DNA of 64,000 nt, taken from NCBI RefSeq assembly GCF_025460765.1, contig NZ_JAMWEG010000021.1:52980-116979 (forward strand), read 5' to 3'. The translations under genes and the position numbers were made by a program. This stretch comes from Micromonospora sp. MA102. GTDB lineage: Bacteria; Actinomycetota; Actinomycetes; Mycobacteriales; Micromonosporaceae. Shown here piece after piece: positions 43,694-52,293 of the stretch (positions within the stretch are counted from its first letter, which is position 1; each line of letters begins with the position of its first letter). The notes beneath the pieces were generated by a model that searched no databases, had not been told where the DNA came from, and worked only from the letters and a program-made list of their open reading frames with translations.

Positions 43694-44476
43694 ATGACAC
43701 AGATCAACATGACAGACCAGGCCATTCGGCGCACGGCGATCGTCACGGGTGCGGCACGCGGCATCGGCGCCGGAGTGGCCAGGCGTTTGGCGCGCGATGG
43801 CCTCGCGGTCGCCGTGGTCGACCTGGTCGAGCAAGACTGCGCCGGCACCGTGGATGCCATCACCCGCGACGGCGGAACAGCGGCGGCGTTCGCCGCCGAC
43901 GTCAACGACGAATCGGGCGTGACCGCCGCTGTCGCTCGGATCGCCGCCGAGTTGGGACCACCGACGGTGCTGATCAACAACGCCGGCATCGGCGGCCCCA
44001 ACGCCGGCGTCGAGGAGACGAGCACCCAGCAGTGGGACGCGGTCGTCGGGGTCAGTCTGCGGGGGGCGTTCTTCCTCACTCGGGCCGTGACCCCCTACAT
44101 GATGGCGGCCGGCTGGGGACGGATCATCAACATGTCCAGCATCTCCGCGCTCGGCGATTCCGGCCGCGTTGACTACGCCGCCGCGAAGGCCGGTCTGATC
44201 GGCTTCACCAAATCGCTCGCGCTGCGGCTTGGGCAGCACGGCGTGACGGCGAACGCCATCGGGCCGGGCTTCGTGGTCAGTGACATGACCAGGGTCGGGG
44301 CCCAGCGGCGGGGCCGCAGCTTCGAGGAGCACCAGCGGATCGTGGCGCAGACCATCCCGGTGCGCCGGGTCGGCCAGCCCGAGGACATCGCGCACACCGC
44401 GTCGTACCTGGTCAGCGCCGAAGCCGGATTCGTCTCCGGCCAGGTGATCTACGTCGCCGGCGGGCCGGTGGACTGA
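43694..44476 (+). CDS. short-chain dehydrogenase/reductase (FabG-like)
   Basis: 260 aa classical SDR: TGAARGIG cofactor motif (residues about 18-25), NNAGIGG, catalytic Ser in IINMSSIS, YAAAK active site, and the C-terminal IGPGFVVSDM and VSGQVIYVAGG segments. It is a cytoplasmic NAD(P)-dependent oxidoreductase of unknown substrate. ATG 43694 is used (a second Met lies five codons in). It is the first gene of an operon with an MFS exporter (33-bp gap) and a phosphotransferase, divergent from the ArsR-like gene, which suggests inducible handling of a small molecule. Confidence 0.9.
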   Translation: MTQINMTDQAIRRTAIVTGAARGIGAGVARRLARDGLAVAVVDLVEQDCAGTVDAITRDGGTAAAFAADVNDESGVTAAVARIAAELGPPTVLINNAGIGGPNAGVEETSTQQWDAVVGVSLRGAFFLTRAVTPYMMAAGWGRIINMSSISALGDSGRVDYAAAKAGLIGFTKSLALRLGQHGVTANAIGPGFVVSDMTRVGAQRRGRSFEEHQRIVAQTIPVRRVGQPEDIAHTASYLVSAEAGFVSGQVIYVAGGPVD

Positions 44477-44509
44477 CGTGATCGATGCTTTCGGACAGGC
44501 GGTTCGCAC

Positions 44510-45709
44510 ATGAGTCGCAGGCTGCTGGTGCTCCTCGCCCTCACCTGCGGGGTGGCCGTCGGAAACATCTACTTCCCCCAGACGATTAGCCCGCTGGTCG
44601 CCGCCAGCCTGCACGTCAGCGCTGACTCAGCTGCCCTGGTGGTGACCGCGGTGCAGTTCGGCTATGCCGGCGGGATCTTCCTGTTGGTGCCGCTCGGCGA
44701 CCGGCTCCCGCACCGCCCGCTGATCGTCACCCTGCTCGGCCTTACCGGGCTGGGGCTGCTCGCCGCGAGCGCCGCACCCGCGCTGCCGCCGCTCGTCGGC
44801 GCGAGCGCCCTCGTCGGGGTCACGAGCGTGGTCGCGCCGATCATCGGCCCCATGGCAGCCGGCCTCGTTGGCGACGACCAGCGCGGCGTGGTCAGTGGCA
44901 CCCTGCTGAGCGGCTCCATCGCTGGCATGCTGCTGTCCCGCACCGTCGCGGGCACCCTCGGCGACTGGTTCGGATGGCGGGCCCCCTACCTGGCGGCGGC
45001 GGCATCCGTGCTGTTCATCGCCGTGGTCATGGCCCGTGTACTGCCGACAACACGACCGCCGTCCGGGCATCGATACCCGGCGCTGCTGGCCGAGTCGCTG
45101 CGCCTGCTGCGCACCGAGGCCGACCTGCGCCGCTCCTGCTTCTACCAAGCGACGGTCTTCGCCGGTTTCTCCGCGGTCTGGACGGCCGTCGCGCTGCTGC
45201 TCACCGGCCCCACCTACGGCTTGGGCGCCCCGGCGGTCGGAACGCTCGCACTGGTCAACGCGGCGACAATGCTGTGCACCCCGGTCGCCGGACGGCAGGT
45301 GGACCGTCGGGGCAGCGACGCGGTGAACCTGATCTGTCTGCTCGGGATCATCGCCTCGGCCGCCGTCCTCGCGTTCGCCAGTCTTGGCGGGGCGGGGGGC
45401 CTCGCGGCACTGGCGCTCGGCACGTTGCTGCTCGACGTCGGAATGCAGTCCGGCATGGTCGCCAACCAGGTACGCGTCTACGCCCTGCGGCCCGAAGCCC
45501 GCAGCAGACTCAACACCGCCTACATGACCTGCGCCTACCTCGGCGGCAGCCTCGGCTCCTGGCTCGGAGCCCGCGCCTACGCCCACTTCGGGTGGCTGGG
45601 TGTATGCGCGGTCCTGGCGCTCCTCGCCGCGATCGCTCTTGCCCGCCACCTGGCGTCAAGCCCTGCCACCGGCCACCCTCGAGCCACAGTCGCCGCCCAG
45701 AACACCTGA
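44510..45709 (+). CDS. MFS transporter (drug-efflux type, 12 TM)
   Basis: 399 aa with twelve hydrophobic segments. The loop 2-3 signature is PLGDRLPHRP, a DHA1-type motif A variant, and IYFPQTISPLVA in helix 1 resembles YnfM/Bcr-like members. It probably exports a small organic compound in exchange for protons. It sits 33 bp after the SDR gene and 6 bp before the phosphotransferase gene, so the three are cotranscribed. The substrate is unknown. Confidence 0.9.
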   Translation: MSRRLLVLLALTCGVAVGNIYFPQTISPLVAASLHVSADSAALVVTAVQFGYAGGIFLLVPLGDRLPHRPLIVTLLGLTGLGLLAASAAPALPPLVGASALVGVTSVVAPIIGPMAAGLVGDDQRGVVSGTLLSGSIAGMLLSRTVAGTLGDWFGWRAPYLAAAASVLFIAVVMARVLPTTRPPSGHRYPALLAESLRLLRTEADLRRSCFYQATVFAGFSAVWTAVALLLTGPTYGLGAPAVGTLALVNAATMLCTPVAGRQVDRRGSDAVNLICLLGIIASAAVLAFASLGGAGGLAALALGTLLLDVGMQSGMVANQVRVYALRPEARSRLNTAYMTCAYLGGSLGSWLGARAYAHFGWLGVCAVLALLAAIALARHLASSPATGHPRATVAAQNT

Positions 45710-45715
45710 CCAAGG

Positions 45716-46669
45716 ATGATTGTCGTGTCAGCCTCTACCCGCCGCGTACCCCTATCGGCGGATGTGCCGATGCACGATGGCCAGCTCACAGTCTCACTCA
45801 ACGTGGTGCGTGAGCTGGTGGACGCGCAGTTCCCCGAGTGGCGGAGCTTGCCTGTCCGGCGCGTCGCTTCGCAGGGAACGGTCAATGCCATCTTCCGTAT
45901 CGGGGAACGGTTCACGGCCCGGTTTCCCCTTCAGCCTCGTGAGGTTGACGCGGCGCAGGGCCGGCTGGAACGCGAAGCGGAAGCAGCCCGAGAACTGATG
46001 GGTCGTACGCGATTTCCCACCCCCGAGCCGGTCGCCATCGGTGAACCCGGCGTCGGCTACCCGCTTCCATGGTCGGTACAGATGTGGGTGCCCGGTGTCG
46101 TAGCCACCGACCAGGACCCAGGTAACTCGTTCGCGTTCGCGCACGATCTGGCCGAGTTCGTCGGTGGCGTGCGAGCCATCGACGCACAGGGACGCACGTT
46201 CACGGGCCAGGGGCGCGGTGGCGAGCTACCAGCGCACGACGGGTGGATGGAGACCTGCTTCGGGCACAGCGAGACGCTGCTGGACGTCCCGCTGCTCCGC
46301 CGGATCTGGGAGGTCATGAGGGAGTTGCCGCGGGGTGAGGCCCCGGACGGGATGAACCATGGTGATCTCATTCCGGGAAACGTCCTCGTCTCCGACGGGC
46401 GGCTGGCCGGGGTTCTCGACGTGGGCGGCCTGGGGCCTGCCGACCCTGCCCTTGACCTCGTAAGTGCCTGGCACCTGCTGGAACGCGAGCCACGTCAGGC
46501 ATTTCGGCAGCAACTCGGCTGCGACGATCTCGAATGGGAGCGCGGCAAAGCGTGGGCCTTCCAGCAGGCAATGGGGGTGGTTTGGTACTACCACCAGACC
46601 AACCCCGCTATGAGTCGGATGGGCCGACGCACTCTCGCGCGCATCATTGCCGACCCGCCATCAGCCTGA
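45716..46669 (+). CDS. aminoglycoside-phosphotransferase-family (APH) protein
   Basis: 317 aa kinase-like fold. The catalytic loop is MNHGDLIPGNVLV (HGD with downstream Asn), followed by the metal-binding segment VLDVGGLGPADPALDL, where the usual DFG/DWG reads DVGG. FRIGERFTARFPL near residue 60 is the phosphate-anchor region. This subgroup phosphorylates small hydroxyl compounds including macrolides or aminoglycosides, but most members are uncharacterised. In an operon with an efflux pump and an ArsR-like regulator, a resistance role is possible but not shown. The start is ambiguous: ATG 45716, GTG 45725 or ATG 45770. Confidence 0.82.
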   Translation: MIVVSASTRRVPLSADVPMHDGQLTVSLNVVRELVDAQFPEWRSLPVRRVASQGTVNAIFRIGERFTARFPLQPREVDAAQGRLEREAEAARELMGRTRFPTPEPVAIGEPGVGYPLPWSVQMWVPGVVATDQDPGNSFAFAHDLAEFVGGVRAIDAQGRTFTGQGRGGELPAHDGWMETCFGHSETLLDVPLLRRIWEVMRELPRGEAPDGMNHGDLIPGNVLVSDGRLAGVLDVGGLGPADPALDLVSAWHLLEREPRQAFRQQLGCDDLEWERGKAWAFQQAMGVVWYYHQTNPAMSRMGRRTLARIIADPPSA

Positions 46670-46742
46670 GCCGGCACGCCCGAACGCGTCGTCGCAGCCA
46701 GCGGATACCTACGCATCGGCCCGTCGCGCCAGTGTCCGCTCA

Positions 46743-46815
46743 TGCCGCGATCCGCGCGCTACGCGGCGCCACGGAGTGCCGACTCGGCCGCCATACGCAC
46801 ATGCCGAGTTGAGTG
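46743..46815. repeat. diverged copy of the 82-bp interspersed repeat
   Basis: TGCCGCGATCCGCGCGC (46743) and TGCCGAGTTGAG (46802) are spaced by 59 bp, exactly as in the copies at 51399 and 52294, but the middle has diverged. Confidence 0.6.
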
Positions 46816-46840
46816 TGGCCGGGTCGGCCACGTCGATAGT

Positions 46841-47833
46841 TCAGGGGTTGATGGGTGTGGTCGGCTGGTCGCGGGGATGCCTTGTGCCGGGAGCGCTTCC
46901 CTGCATTCGGGGAGGAAGGGTGCGGTGCAACGCGTGGGCGGTGGCGCCCTGGGCTGTTGCGGACCCGCGGGTGCGCTGGATCAGTACGACGCAGGCCAGT
47001 ACGACCAGCGCGGCTCCGATCGAGGCAGGGGTGACGGTCTCTCCGAGCAGTAACGCGGACCAGAGCAGGGTGAGTACCGGCTGTGCGAGTTGGATCTGGC
47101 CGACCTGGGCGATGCCACCTCGGGCCAGACCTGCGTACCAGGCGAAAAAGCCCAGGAACATGGAAATCGCGGTGAGGTATCCGAACGCCGACCAAGCGGC
47201 GGCGTCGGGGCGCGGTGGGTGGGCCGAGGCGGCGACGAGCGTAATTGGCAGGGTGACGGGCACCGAGAGCAGCAGCGCCCAACAGATCGTCCGGGCGCCG
47301 CCCAGCTCCCGGGCGAGCGCGCCGCCCTCGGCGTATCCCAGCCCACACAGGACGACCGCCGCCAGCAGGAACAGGTCGGAAGCCGACAGTGCGCCGCGCA
47401 CCGCCGCGCTGGTGATCAGGAAGGCGAGGACCGCCACCAGCCCGCCGACGCTGGCGACCCAGAAGAGCAGCGGTGGGCGCTCGCCGGCCCGCAGTACCGC
47501 GAACACGGCGGTCATGGCGGGCAGCACGGTGATGACGACCGCGCCGTGTGCGGACGTCTGGGTGGTCAGTGCCAGCGAGGTGAACAGCGGGAAGCCGACG
47601 ACGACGCCAAGGGCGACGATCGGCAGCCGCCGCCACTGGTCCCGGGTGGGCCGCGGCGCGCCGGTAAAACGTAGGTACGCACATGCCAGTAGTGCCGCAC
47701 CGACGGCCCGGCCGAAGGCGACGAACCACGGGTCGAGTTGCTGTACGGCGACGCGCGTGGCGGGCAGCGACATGCTGAAGGCGAGCACGCCAAGCGCGCC
47801 GAGGGTGAGGCCGATGGCTCGATGCGCCGTCAC
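46841..47833 (-). CDS. EamA-family (DMT) transporter
   Basis: About 330 aa with ten hydrophobic segments in two EamA repeats (GALGVLAFSMSLPATRVAV near the start; MFLGFFAWYAGLARGGIAQVGQIQLAQPVLTLL in repeat 2). These carriers export amino acids or similar metabolites. The first ATG (47869) overlaps the start codon of the divergent MocR gene and would put a 12-bp palindrome inside the coding sequence. The GTG at 47833 (TAHRAIGLTLGALG) is preferred because the palindrome and a TACTGT -10 box then lie directly upstream. Divergent MocR/EamA pairs are common, with the regulator controlling the exporter. Confidence 0.86.
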   Translation of the reverse strand: MTAHRAIGLTLGALGVLAFSMSLPATRVAVQQLDPWFVAFGRAVGAALLACAYLRFTGAPRPTRDQWRRLPIVALGVVVGFPLFTSLALTTQTSAHGAVVITVLPAMTAVFAVLRAGERPPLLFWVASVGGLVAVLAFLITSAAVRGALSASDLFLLAAVVLCGLGYAEGGALARELGGARTICWALLLSVPVTLPITLVAASAHPPRPDAAAWSAFGYLTAISMFLGFFAWYAGLARGGIAQVGQIQLAQPVLTLLWSALLLGETVTPASIGAALVVLACVVLIQRTRGSATAQGATAHALHRTLPPRMQGSAPGTRHPRDQPTTPINP

Positions 47834-47845
47834 CGCGGTGGCGAC

Positions 47846-47857
47846 AGTAGCGCTACT
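47846..47857. promoter_or_regulatory. 12-bp palindrome between the EamA and MocR genes, candidate operator
   Basis: AGTAGCGCTACT is a perfect palindrome. The + strand -10 box TACTCT (47854-47859) and the - strand -10 box TACTGT (47849-47844) both overlap it. A single bound dimer could block both promoters. Confidence 0.6.
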
Positions 47858-47867
47858 CTTCTCTCTC

Positions 47868-49274
47868 ATGGATGACGGTAACGCAGTGGCCCGTGTTATC
47901 CAAGATCTGCGGGGGCTCGTGGCCGCAGCGGATCCCGGAACACGGCTGCCCTCGGTGCGCGAGTTGACCGCCCGGCATCAGGCCTCGCCGGTCACCGTCG
48001 CCGAAGCGGTCCGACAGTTGGTGGCACAAGGGCTGATCGAGACGCGACCGGGGAAGGGCACCTTCGTGGCCGCCCTGCCCGACGAGCGGCGCACACCCGA
48101 CTTGTCGTGGCAGACGGTGGCGCTCGGCGCCCGCAGACCGGGCGAGGATGAGATGCAGGCGTTACTCGCGTTACCGCAGCCGGGAACGATTCCGCTGTCT
48201 GGCGGCTACCTGGACACAGATTTGCAGCCGGCCGCGGCGCTCGGCGCCGCGCTCGCCCGCGCTGCCCGGCAGCCCGCGGCGTGGCAGCGCGGACCGGCCG
48301 AGGGACGTGAGGACCTGCGAGCCTGGTTCGCTCGTGAGGCCGGGGCCCGGCTGCGCGCCGACGACATGGTGATCTGCCCAGGCGGGCAGGCAGCTCTGTC
48401 ATCGGCGTTACGCGCCCTCACCGCACCCGGCGACACCCTGCTCGTCGAGTCCCCGACCTATTTGGGAGCGCTGGCCGTGGCCCGGGCGGCTGGGCTGCGG
48501 GTAGTACCGGTGCCCGCGGACGCCGACGGCGTACTGCCCGACCAACTCGCCGCTGCGTTCGCTCGCACCGGCGCGCGACTGTTCTACTGCCAACCGCTCT
48601 ACGCCAACCCGACAGGCGCGACACTGGCCGCTCATCGCCGACGCGAGGTCGCCGATGCCATACGTGACGCTGGAGCTTTCCTGATCGAGGACGACTACGC
48701 GCGCGACCTCGCCATCGATGGAGAGGCTCTGCGACCGCTGGCCGCCGATGACTCGGACGGGCACGTGATCTACCTGCGCTCACTGACCAAGTCCGCCGCT
48801 CCCGGCCTGCGTGTCGCCGCGATTGGTGCCCGCGGTCCAGCCGGTGCTCGGCTGCGCTCGGGCAGGTTGCTCGACGACTTCTTCGTCGCCGGCCCGCTGC
48901 AGCAGGCCACGCTGGAGTTCGTCACCGCCCCGGCCTGGACGCGGCACCGCCGTGCCCTGCGCACGGCGCTTCGGGCACGGCGCGAGGCACTGCTGATCGC
49001 ACTGCGCCGGTACCTGCCGGAACTCGCCCCACCGACGATTCCACGGGGCGGCCTGCACCTGTGGGCCCGCCTGCCCGACAGCACCGACGACGTCGCACTG
49101 GCCGCCGCAGCGGCGACCGAAGGCATCATCGTCTTTCCCGGCCGCCCCTGGTACGCGGCCGAACCTCCGGCGCCGCACCTGCGGCTGACCTACGCCGCAG
49201 CCCCACCCGACCTCATGGACGAGGCCGTCCGCCGCCTCGCTCGTGCAGTCGGACGAGAAACGACACGTTCGTAG
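47868..49274 (+). CDS. MocR-family regulator (GntR HTH fused to aminotransferase-like domain)
   Basis: 468 aa. A GntR winged helix spans residues about 5-70 (RLPSVRELTARHQASPVTVAEAVRQL, LIETRPGKGTFV). A fold-type I aminotransferase domain follows, with the PLP lysine in SLTKSAAPGLRVA, the Asp in LIEDDYARDL and YANPTGATLA. MocR proteins bind PLP or a PLP adduct and switch adjacent genes. The TACTCT box 8 bp before ATG 47868 predicts a leaderless mRNA. The divergent EamA exporter is the obvious target. The effector is unknown. Confidence 0.9.
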   Translation: MDDGNAVARVIQDLRGLVAAADPGTRLPSVRELTARHQASPVTVAEAVRQLVAQGLIETRPGKGTFVAALPDERRTPDLSWQTVALGARRPGEDEMQALLALPQPGTIPLSGGYLDTDLQPAAALGAALARAARQPAAWQRGPAEGREDLRAWFAREAGARLRADDMVICPGGQAALSSALRALTAPGDTLLVESPTYLGALAVARAAGLRVVPVPADADGVLPDQLAAAFARTGARLFYCQPLYANPTGATLAAHRRREVADAIRDAGAFLIEDDYARDLAIDGEALRPLAADDSDGHVIYLRSLTKSAAPGLRVAAIGARGPAGARLRSGRLLDDFFVAGPLQQATLEFVTAPAWTRHRRALRTALRARREALLIALRRYLPELAPPTIPRGGLHLWARLPDSTDDVALAAAAATEGIIVFPGRPWYAAEPPAPHLRLTYAAAPPDLMDEAVRRLARAVGRETTRS

Positions 49275-49577
49275 ACTGCCTACTGCACGAGAGAGTTCGC
49301 TGGTACCCGCGAATAAAATCACGTGCGCGGTTCTGCCGCGGACCGCAGGTCACGGAACGCAGCCGGTTGTCCCACGGGTGGCGGCGCGCGGAAGTGCCGA
49401 GATTCGGTAACGCCCGATGTGCGCCACGCCAGACCGTGAGTCCTATGGTTCTGCCGCCGACCGCGCGCGCCGATCTCCTACGACTCGTCACCGTACGTAA
49501 GTGGACGGGCGCGGCTAGCAACCAGGGGGCGCGGCGTTCGAGGCGGCGCCGGAAACTGGCAAGCATCGAGATATGTC
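49275..49577. other. 303-bp gap between convergent genes
   Basis: No gene was seen. The segment TCTGCCGCCGACCGCGCGCG at 49451 recurs in similar form near 53787, a possible second short repeat. Confidence 0.35.
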
Positions 49578-50525
49578 CTAGGTGCCGCGGGCGTAGTCGA
49601 TGAGCGTCCGGCGGTAGGGTTCGGGCACCTGCGGCGCCAGTTCGGCGAGCGTGTTCAGGTCGGCGACCGATCCCGTCGAGCGAGCACGGTATGCGGCGGC
49701 CGCCGCCCGCATCGTGACGTCGTCCGGCTCGAGCTCCTCGCCGCGGGCGGCCAGGGCGGCGGCCTCGGCGAAGTCGCCTTCCTCGGCAGCCACATCGGCC
49801 AGGTCGAGGTGCAGCGACCAGTTGGCAGGGTCGAGCGCCAGGGCGCGCCGGAAGGCGGCAGCCGTCTCGGCAAGGTTGCCGACATGGCGCCAGGTGCCCG
49901 CGCGGACGACCTCGGTGAACGTCACGCGCCGCACGGCGTCGGCCTGGTCGCACAGGGCGAACGACGCGTCGGTGCGGCCGCACGCGCGCAGCAAGATCGC
50001 CATGCGGGCCATCGCGTCGGGGTCCGGGTCGCGGTTGCAGACCGCCTCGATCGCCCGAAACCACGGGGCGAGGCATTCGCGGACGGCGTCGGTGTCGAGG
50101 TCACGGTCGTAGTCGTGGATGCGCATCGTGGCCTCAGCGAGGGCGGCCGGGGTGACGGCACCCAGGAATCGCTCGTCGCAGAACCACGGCGCGGACGCCC
50201 ACGGGACGTCCGGTTGGTAGCCGGTGACTGCGCCGAGCGACATCGCGGCCTCGTCCATGTCGCCGTCGACGAAGGACAGGTAGGCACGGGCCAGCATCGG
50301 TCCGATCGTGTTCGCCGCCGCGACGACGGCGGCGACCTCGGCGGGCAGCTCGCGCCGCAGGTTCTCCAGCGCCGAGTAGGGCTCCGGATCGCGCGGATCG
50401 GCGGTGATCGCCCGCGCGATGAAGCTCGTCGCTGCGGCGGGCGAGCCGCCGCAGTGGGCCATCACCCGGGCGAGGGCGAGTGCTCCCGTCGTCGACACGA
50501 TCGACAGCCTATCGCCGGCCGGCAT
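49578..50525 (-). CDS. tetratricopeptide-like repeat protein
   Basis: About 315 aa, soluble and Ala-rich alpha-helical. C-terminal TPR-like units are visible (HVGNLAETAAAFRRALALDPANWSLHLDLADVAAEEGDFAEAA, then a unit starting ELEPDD). The N-terminal part (ARVMAHCGGSPAAATSFIARAITADPRDPEPYSALENL) looks like a further helical repeat. No enzyme motif is present, so a scaffold or regulatory role is likely. The start is ATG 50525 or GTG 50498; neither has a strong ribosome site. It is monocistronic. Confidence 0.65.
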   Translation of the reverse strand: MPAGDRLSIVSTTGALALARVMAHCGGSPAAATSFIARAITADPRDPEPYSALENLRRELPAEVAAVVAAANTIGPMLARAYLSFVDGDMDEAAMSLGAVTGYQPDVPWASAPWFCDERFLGAVTPAALAEATMRIHDYDRDLDTDAVRECLAPWFRAIEAVCNRDPDPDAMARMAILLRACGRTDASFALCDQADAVRRVTFTEVVRAGTWRHVGNLAETAAAFRRALALDPANWSLHLDLADVAAEEGDFAEAAALAARGEELEPDDVTMRAAAAAYRARSTGSVADLNTLAELAPQVPEPYRRTLIDYARGT

Positions 50526-50664
50526 CGCGGGCGGCGACGTCGGTACACCACTGACGGGCGGTGGGGCCCAGGCCAGGCGGACGCTGCCCAGGGCGGCCGC
50601 AGCCAGACGCCCGGCGCTGTCGCTACGACTGCAGCCGTCCAGCGCCGATGACCGGGTGCACTCA

Positions 50665-50706
50665 TTTGCCGCGATCCGCGCGCCACACAGCGTCACGCCG
50701 AGCTGG
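50665..50706. repeat. shortened copy of the interspersed repeat
   Basis: TTTGCCGCGATCCGCGCGC at 50665 is identical to the left end of the 52294 copy. The right end (CGCCGAGCTG near 50696) follows after about 30 bp less than in the full-length copies. Confidence 0.5.
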
Positions 50707-50748
50707 CCCGGTTGCCGTCCGAACAAGTAGCCGATGTGAGCGCCGTCC

Positions 50749-51318
50749 TCAGTTCCAGCCTCTTCCAGTCCGAGTCCACGCGTCCTGGTCCACCGGTCGG
50801 GGGTCTTGTTGCAGCCACGTGATGATGCTCTGTGCGTGCTCCTCGGGTGCCCCCGAGGACGACTCCATTCGTAGAGCCTCGTCGAAGTATGGGAACGCTT
50901 CGGCGCGCTCGCGGACGAGCGCTTCGTCGAGATCCGTGGCTTGGTGGCGCTCCCGGAATCGGCTCACGGCCTCGTCGGGAGTCACGAAGAACTCGACGAC
51001 CCAGAGCGGCGCAGAGGATCCCGCCAACGCTTCCAGCAGACTGGCTCGCTGGTCACGTCGGGCGTAGGTGCACTCGAGCACCACGGTCTCTCCACCATCT
51101 ACGAACATTCGGGCGAGGAGGTGCGCACCGGCGTACGCGCGCAAGCGGTCGTCACGATTTCGATCGGACTCAGGGAACAGGAGCTCGAACAAAGGGTCGA
51201 CCTCCAGGTGGATCCGACCGCGACCTGAGGTGGTCCGTACCTTAGCCAGAGCCTTTCCAACCGTGGTCTTGCCCGAACACGGAGGGCCTGACAGCACGAC
51301 GATCCCGTTGCTGGCCAT
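50749..51318 (-). CDS. P-loop NTPase, small-molecule kinase-like
   Basis: 189 aa. A Walker A motif lies at the start (VVLSGPPCSGKTTVGKAL, residues about 6-23). A mid segment VVLECTYARRDQRASLLEAL and the Arg-rich lid RFRERHQATDLDEALVRERAEAF follow. The layout fits the AAA_33/chloramphenicol-phosphotransferase-like kinases, which phosphorylate small molecules or nucleic acid ends. ATG 51318 is preferred over TTG 51348 because GAGGG lies close upstream and it begins just before the P-loop. The substrate is unknown. It is next to a repeat copy at 51399. Confidence 0.75.
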   Translation of the reverse strand: MASNGIVVLSGPPCSGKTTVGKALAKVRTTSGRGRIHLEVDPLFELLFPESDRNRDDRLRAYAGAHLLARMFVDGGETVVLECTYARRDQRASLLEALAGSSAPLWVVEFFVTPDEAVSRFRERHQATDLDEALVRERAEAFPYFDEALRMESSSGAPEEHAQSIITWLQQDPRPVDQDAWTRTGRGWN

Positions 51319-51398
51319 GTCCCTCGCGGTTTCGTGATCGTCTGACAACGTTCCAAGCCGGCGGACGGAGGTCCGTAACCACCTGAGAGCCTAACCAT

Positions 51399-51480
51399 CC
51401 GGATCCGCCACGATCCGCGCGCACGCCGTCTAACGGATGGATCTCGGCGCTCAGCGCACGGATCTGCCGAGTTGAGGGCG
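51399..51480. repeat. 82-bp interspersed repeat, copy R1
   Basis: It is about 94% identical (5 differences in 82) to copy R2 at 52294-52375 and has the same orientation. It ends in TCTGCCGAGTTGAGGGCG. Internal segments GGATCTCGGCGCTCAGCGC and CTCGGC...GCCGAG can form hairpins. Confidence 0.85.
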
Positions 51481-51580
51481 TGCACCTGATCTTGCGCTCT
51501 CCGGTCTGGGTCGGTGATGCAGACGTCCGTGTCAGTGAGTGTGAGAGCCACGGTGTGGGCATCCGTTGCGCGGCCGATGT

Positions 51581-51586
51581 TAGGTT
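51581..51586 (+). promoter_or_regulatory. -10 box of a leaderless promoter (VOC gene)
   Basis: TAGGTT lies 7 bp before ATG 51594, placing the transcription start at or next to the start codon. No ribosome site is present, so a leaderless mRNA is likely. Confidence 0.5.
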
Positions 51587-51593
51587 CGCCAAC

Positions 51594-52223
51594 ATGACCG
51601 TGCAGATCACCGCCGGGCAGTTCCACGGGGCCGATGGTGTCGAGGACTGGCGTTCCCTCTACCACATGGTCTCGGCCTACTTCCGGACCGGCTCGCTGGC
51701 CAAGGGCATCGCGCTCGTCGATGAGATCGGCCAGCTCGTCGGCGGAGCGGAGCAGCAGTACCTCAACGTCGACCTTCGCCACGCCGGCGTCACGGTGTCC
51801 CTGTCGTTGCGCGACGTCGCGCTGGCTCGGCGGATCTCGGCCGCCGCCAAGGAACTGGACATCCCGGCCGACCCGACCGCCGTGCAGCTCATCAACGTCA
51901 CTCTCGACGCGCTCGTCGGCGCGGACGTGTTGCCGTTCTGGCGGGCGCTGCTGGGTTATCGCCAGATCGGTGACGATTACCTGGCTGACCCGGCGCGCCG
52001 CGGCCCGGGCTTCGGGTTGCAGCCAATGGACGCGGCGCGCCCACAGCGTAACCGCATGCACCTCGATGTCGCCGTCCCGCACGATCAGGCCGAGGCTCGC
52101 ATCGCCGCCGCCTTAGCGGCCGGCGGCCGCCTCGTCTCCGCCGCGCACGCGCCGATGTGGTGGATTCTGGCCGACGCTGAGGGCAACGAGGCGTGTGTCG
52201 CCACCTGGGTTGGCCGCGAATAG
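51594..52223 (+). CDS. pterin-dehydratase-like/VOC (glyoxalase-like) fusion protein
   Basis: 209 aa. Residues about 15-95 have the pattern of pterin-4a-carbinolamine dehydratase (YHMVSAYFRTGSLAKGIALV, VTVSLSLRDVALARRIS). The catalytic HHP triad is missing: the segment reads QQYLNVDLRHAG. Residues about 100-209 form half of a VOC/glyoxalase fold (TLDALVGADVLPFWRALLGY, NRMHLDVAVPHDQAEARI, ILADAEGNEACVATW). The fusion probably binds a small ligand; enzymatic activity is uncertain. It is leaderless by its promoter and flanked by direct repeats R1 and R2, so it may have moved as a cassette. Confidence 0.78.
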   Translation: MTVQITAGQFHGADGVEDWRSLYHMVSAYFRTGSLAKGIALVDEIGQLVGGAEQQYLNVDLRHAGVTVSLSLRDVALARRISAAAKELDIPADPTAVQLINVTLDALVGADVLPFWRALLGYRQIGDDYLADPARRGPGFGLQPMDAARPQRNRMHLDVAVPHDQAEARIAAALAAGGRLVSAAHAPMWWILADAEGNEACVATWVGRE

Positions 52224-52293
52224 GGGCTCTGTCGCACCTCAACGATGATCGTGCTTACATGTCCTCCGCCGGTGCCCGGCCGCACGGGCACAT

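Noticed and set aside
46647..47867. N-terminal extension of the MocR frame
   Set aside because: The frame is open upstream only because it is antisense to EamA; GntR homology starts just after ATG 47868, and a -10 box precedes it.
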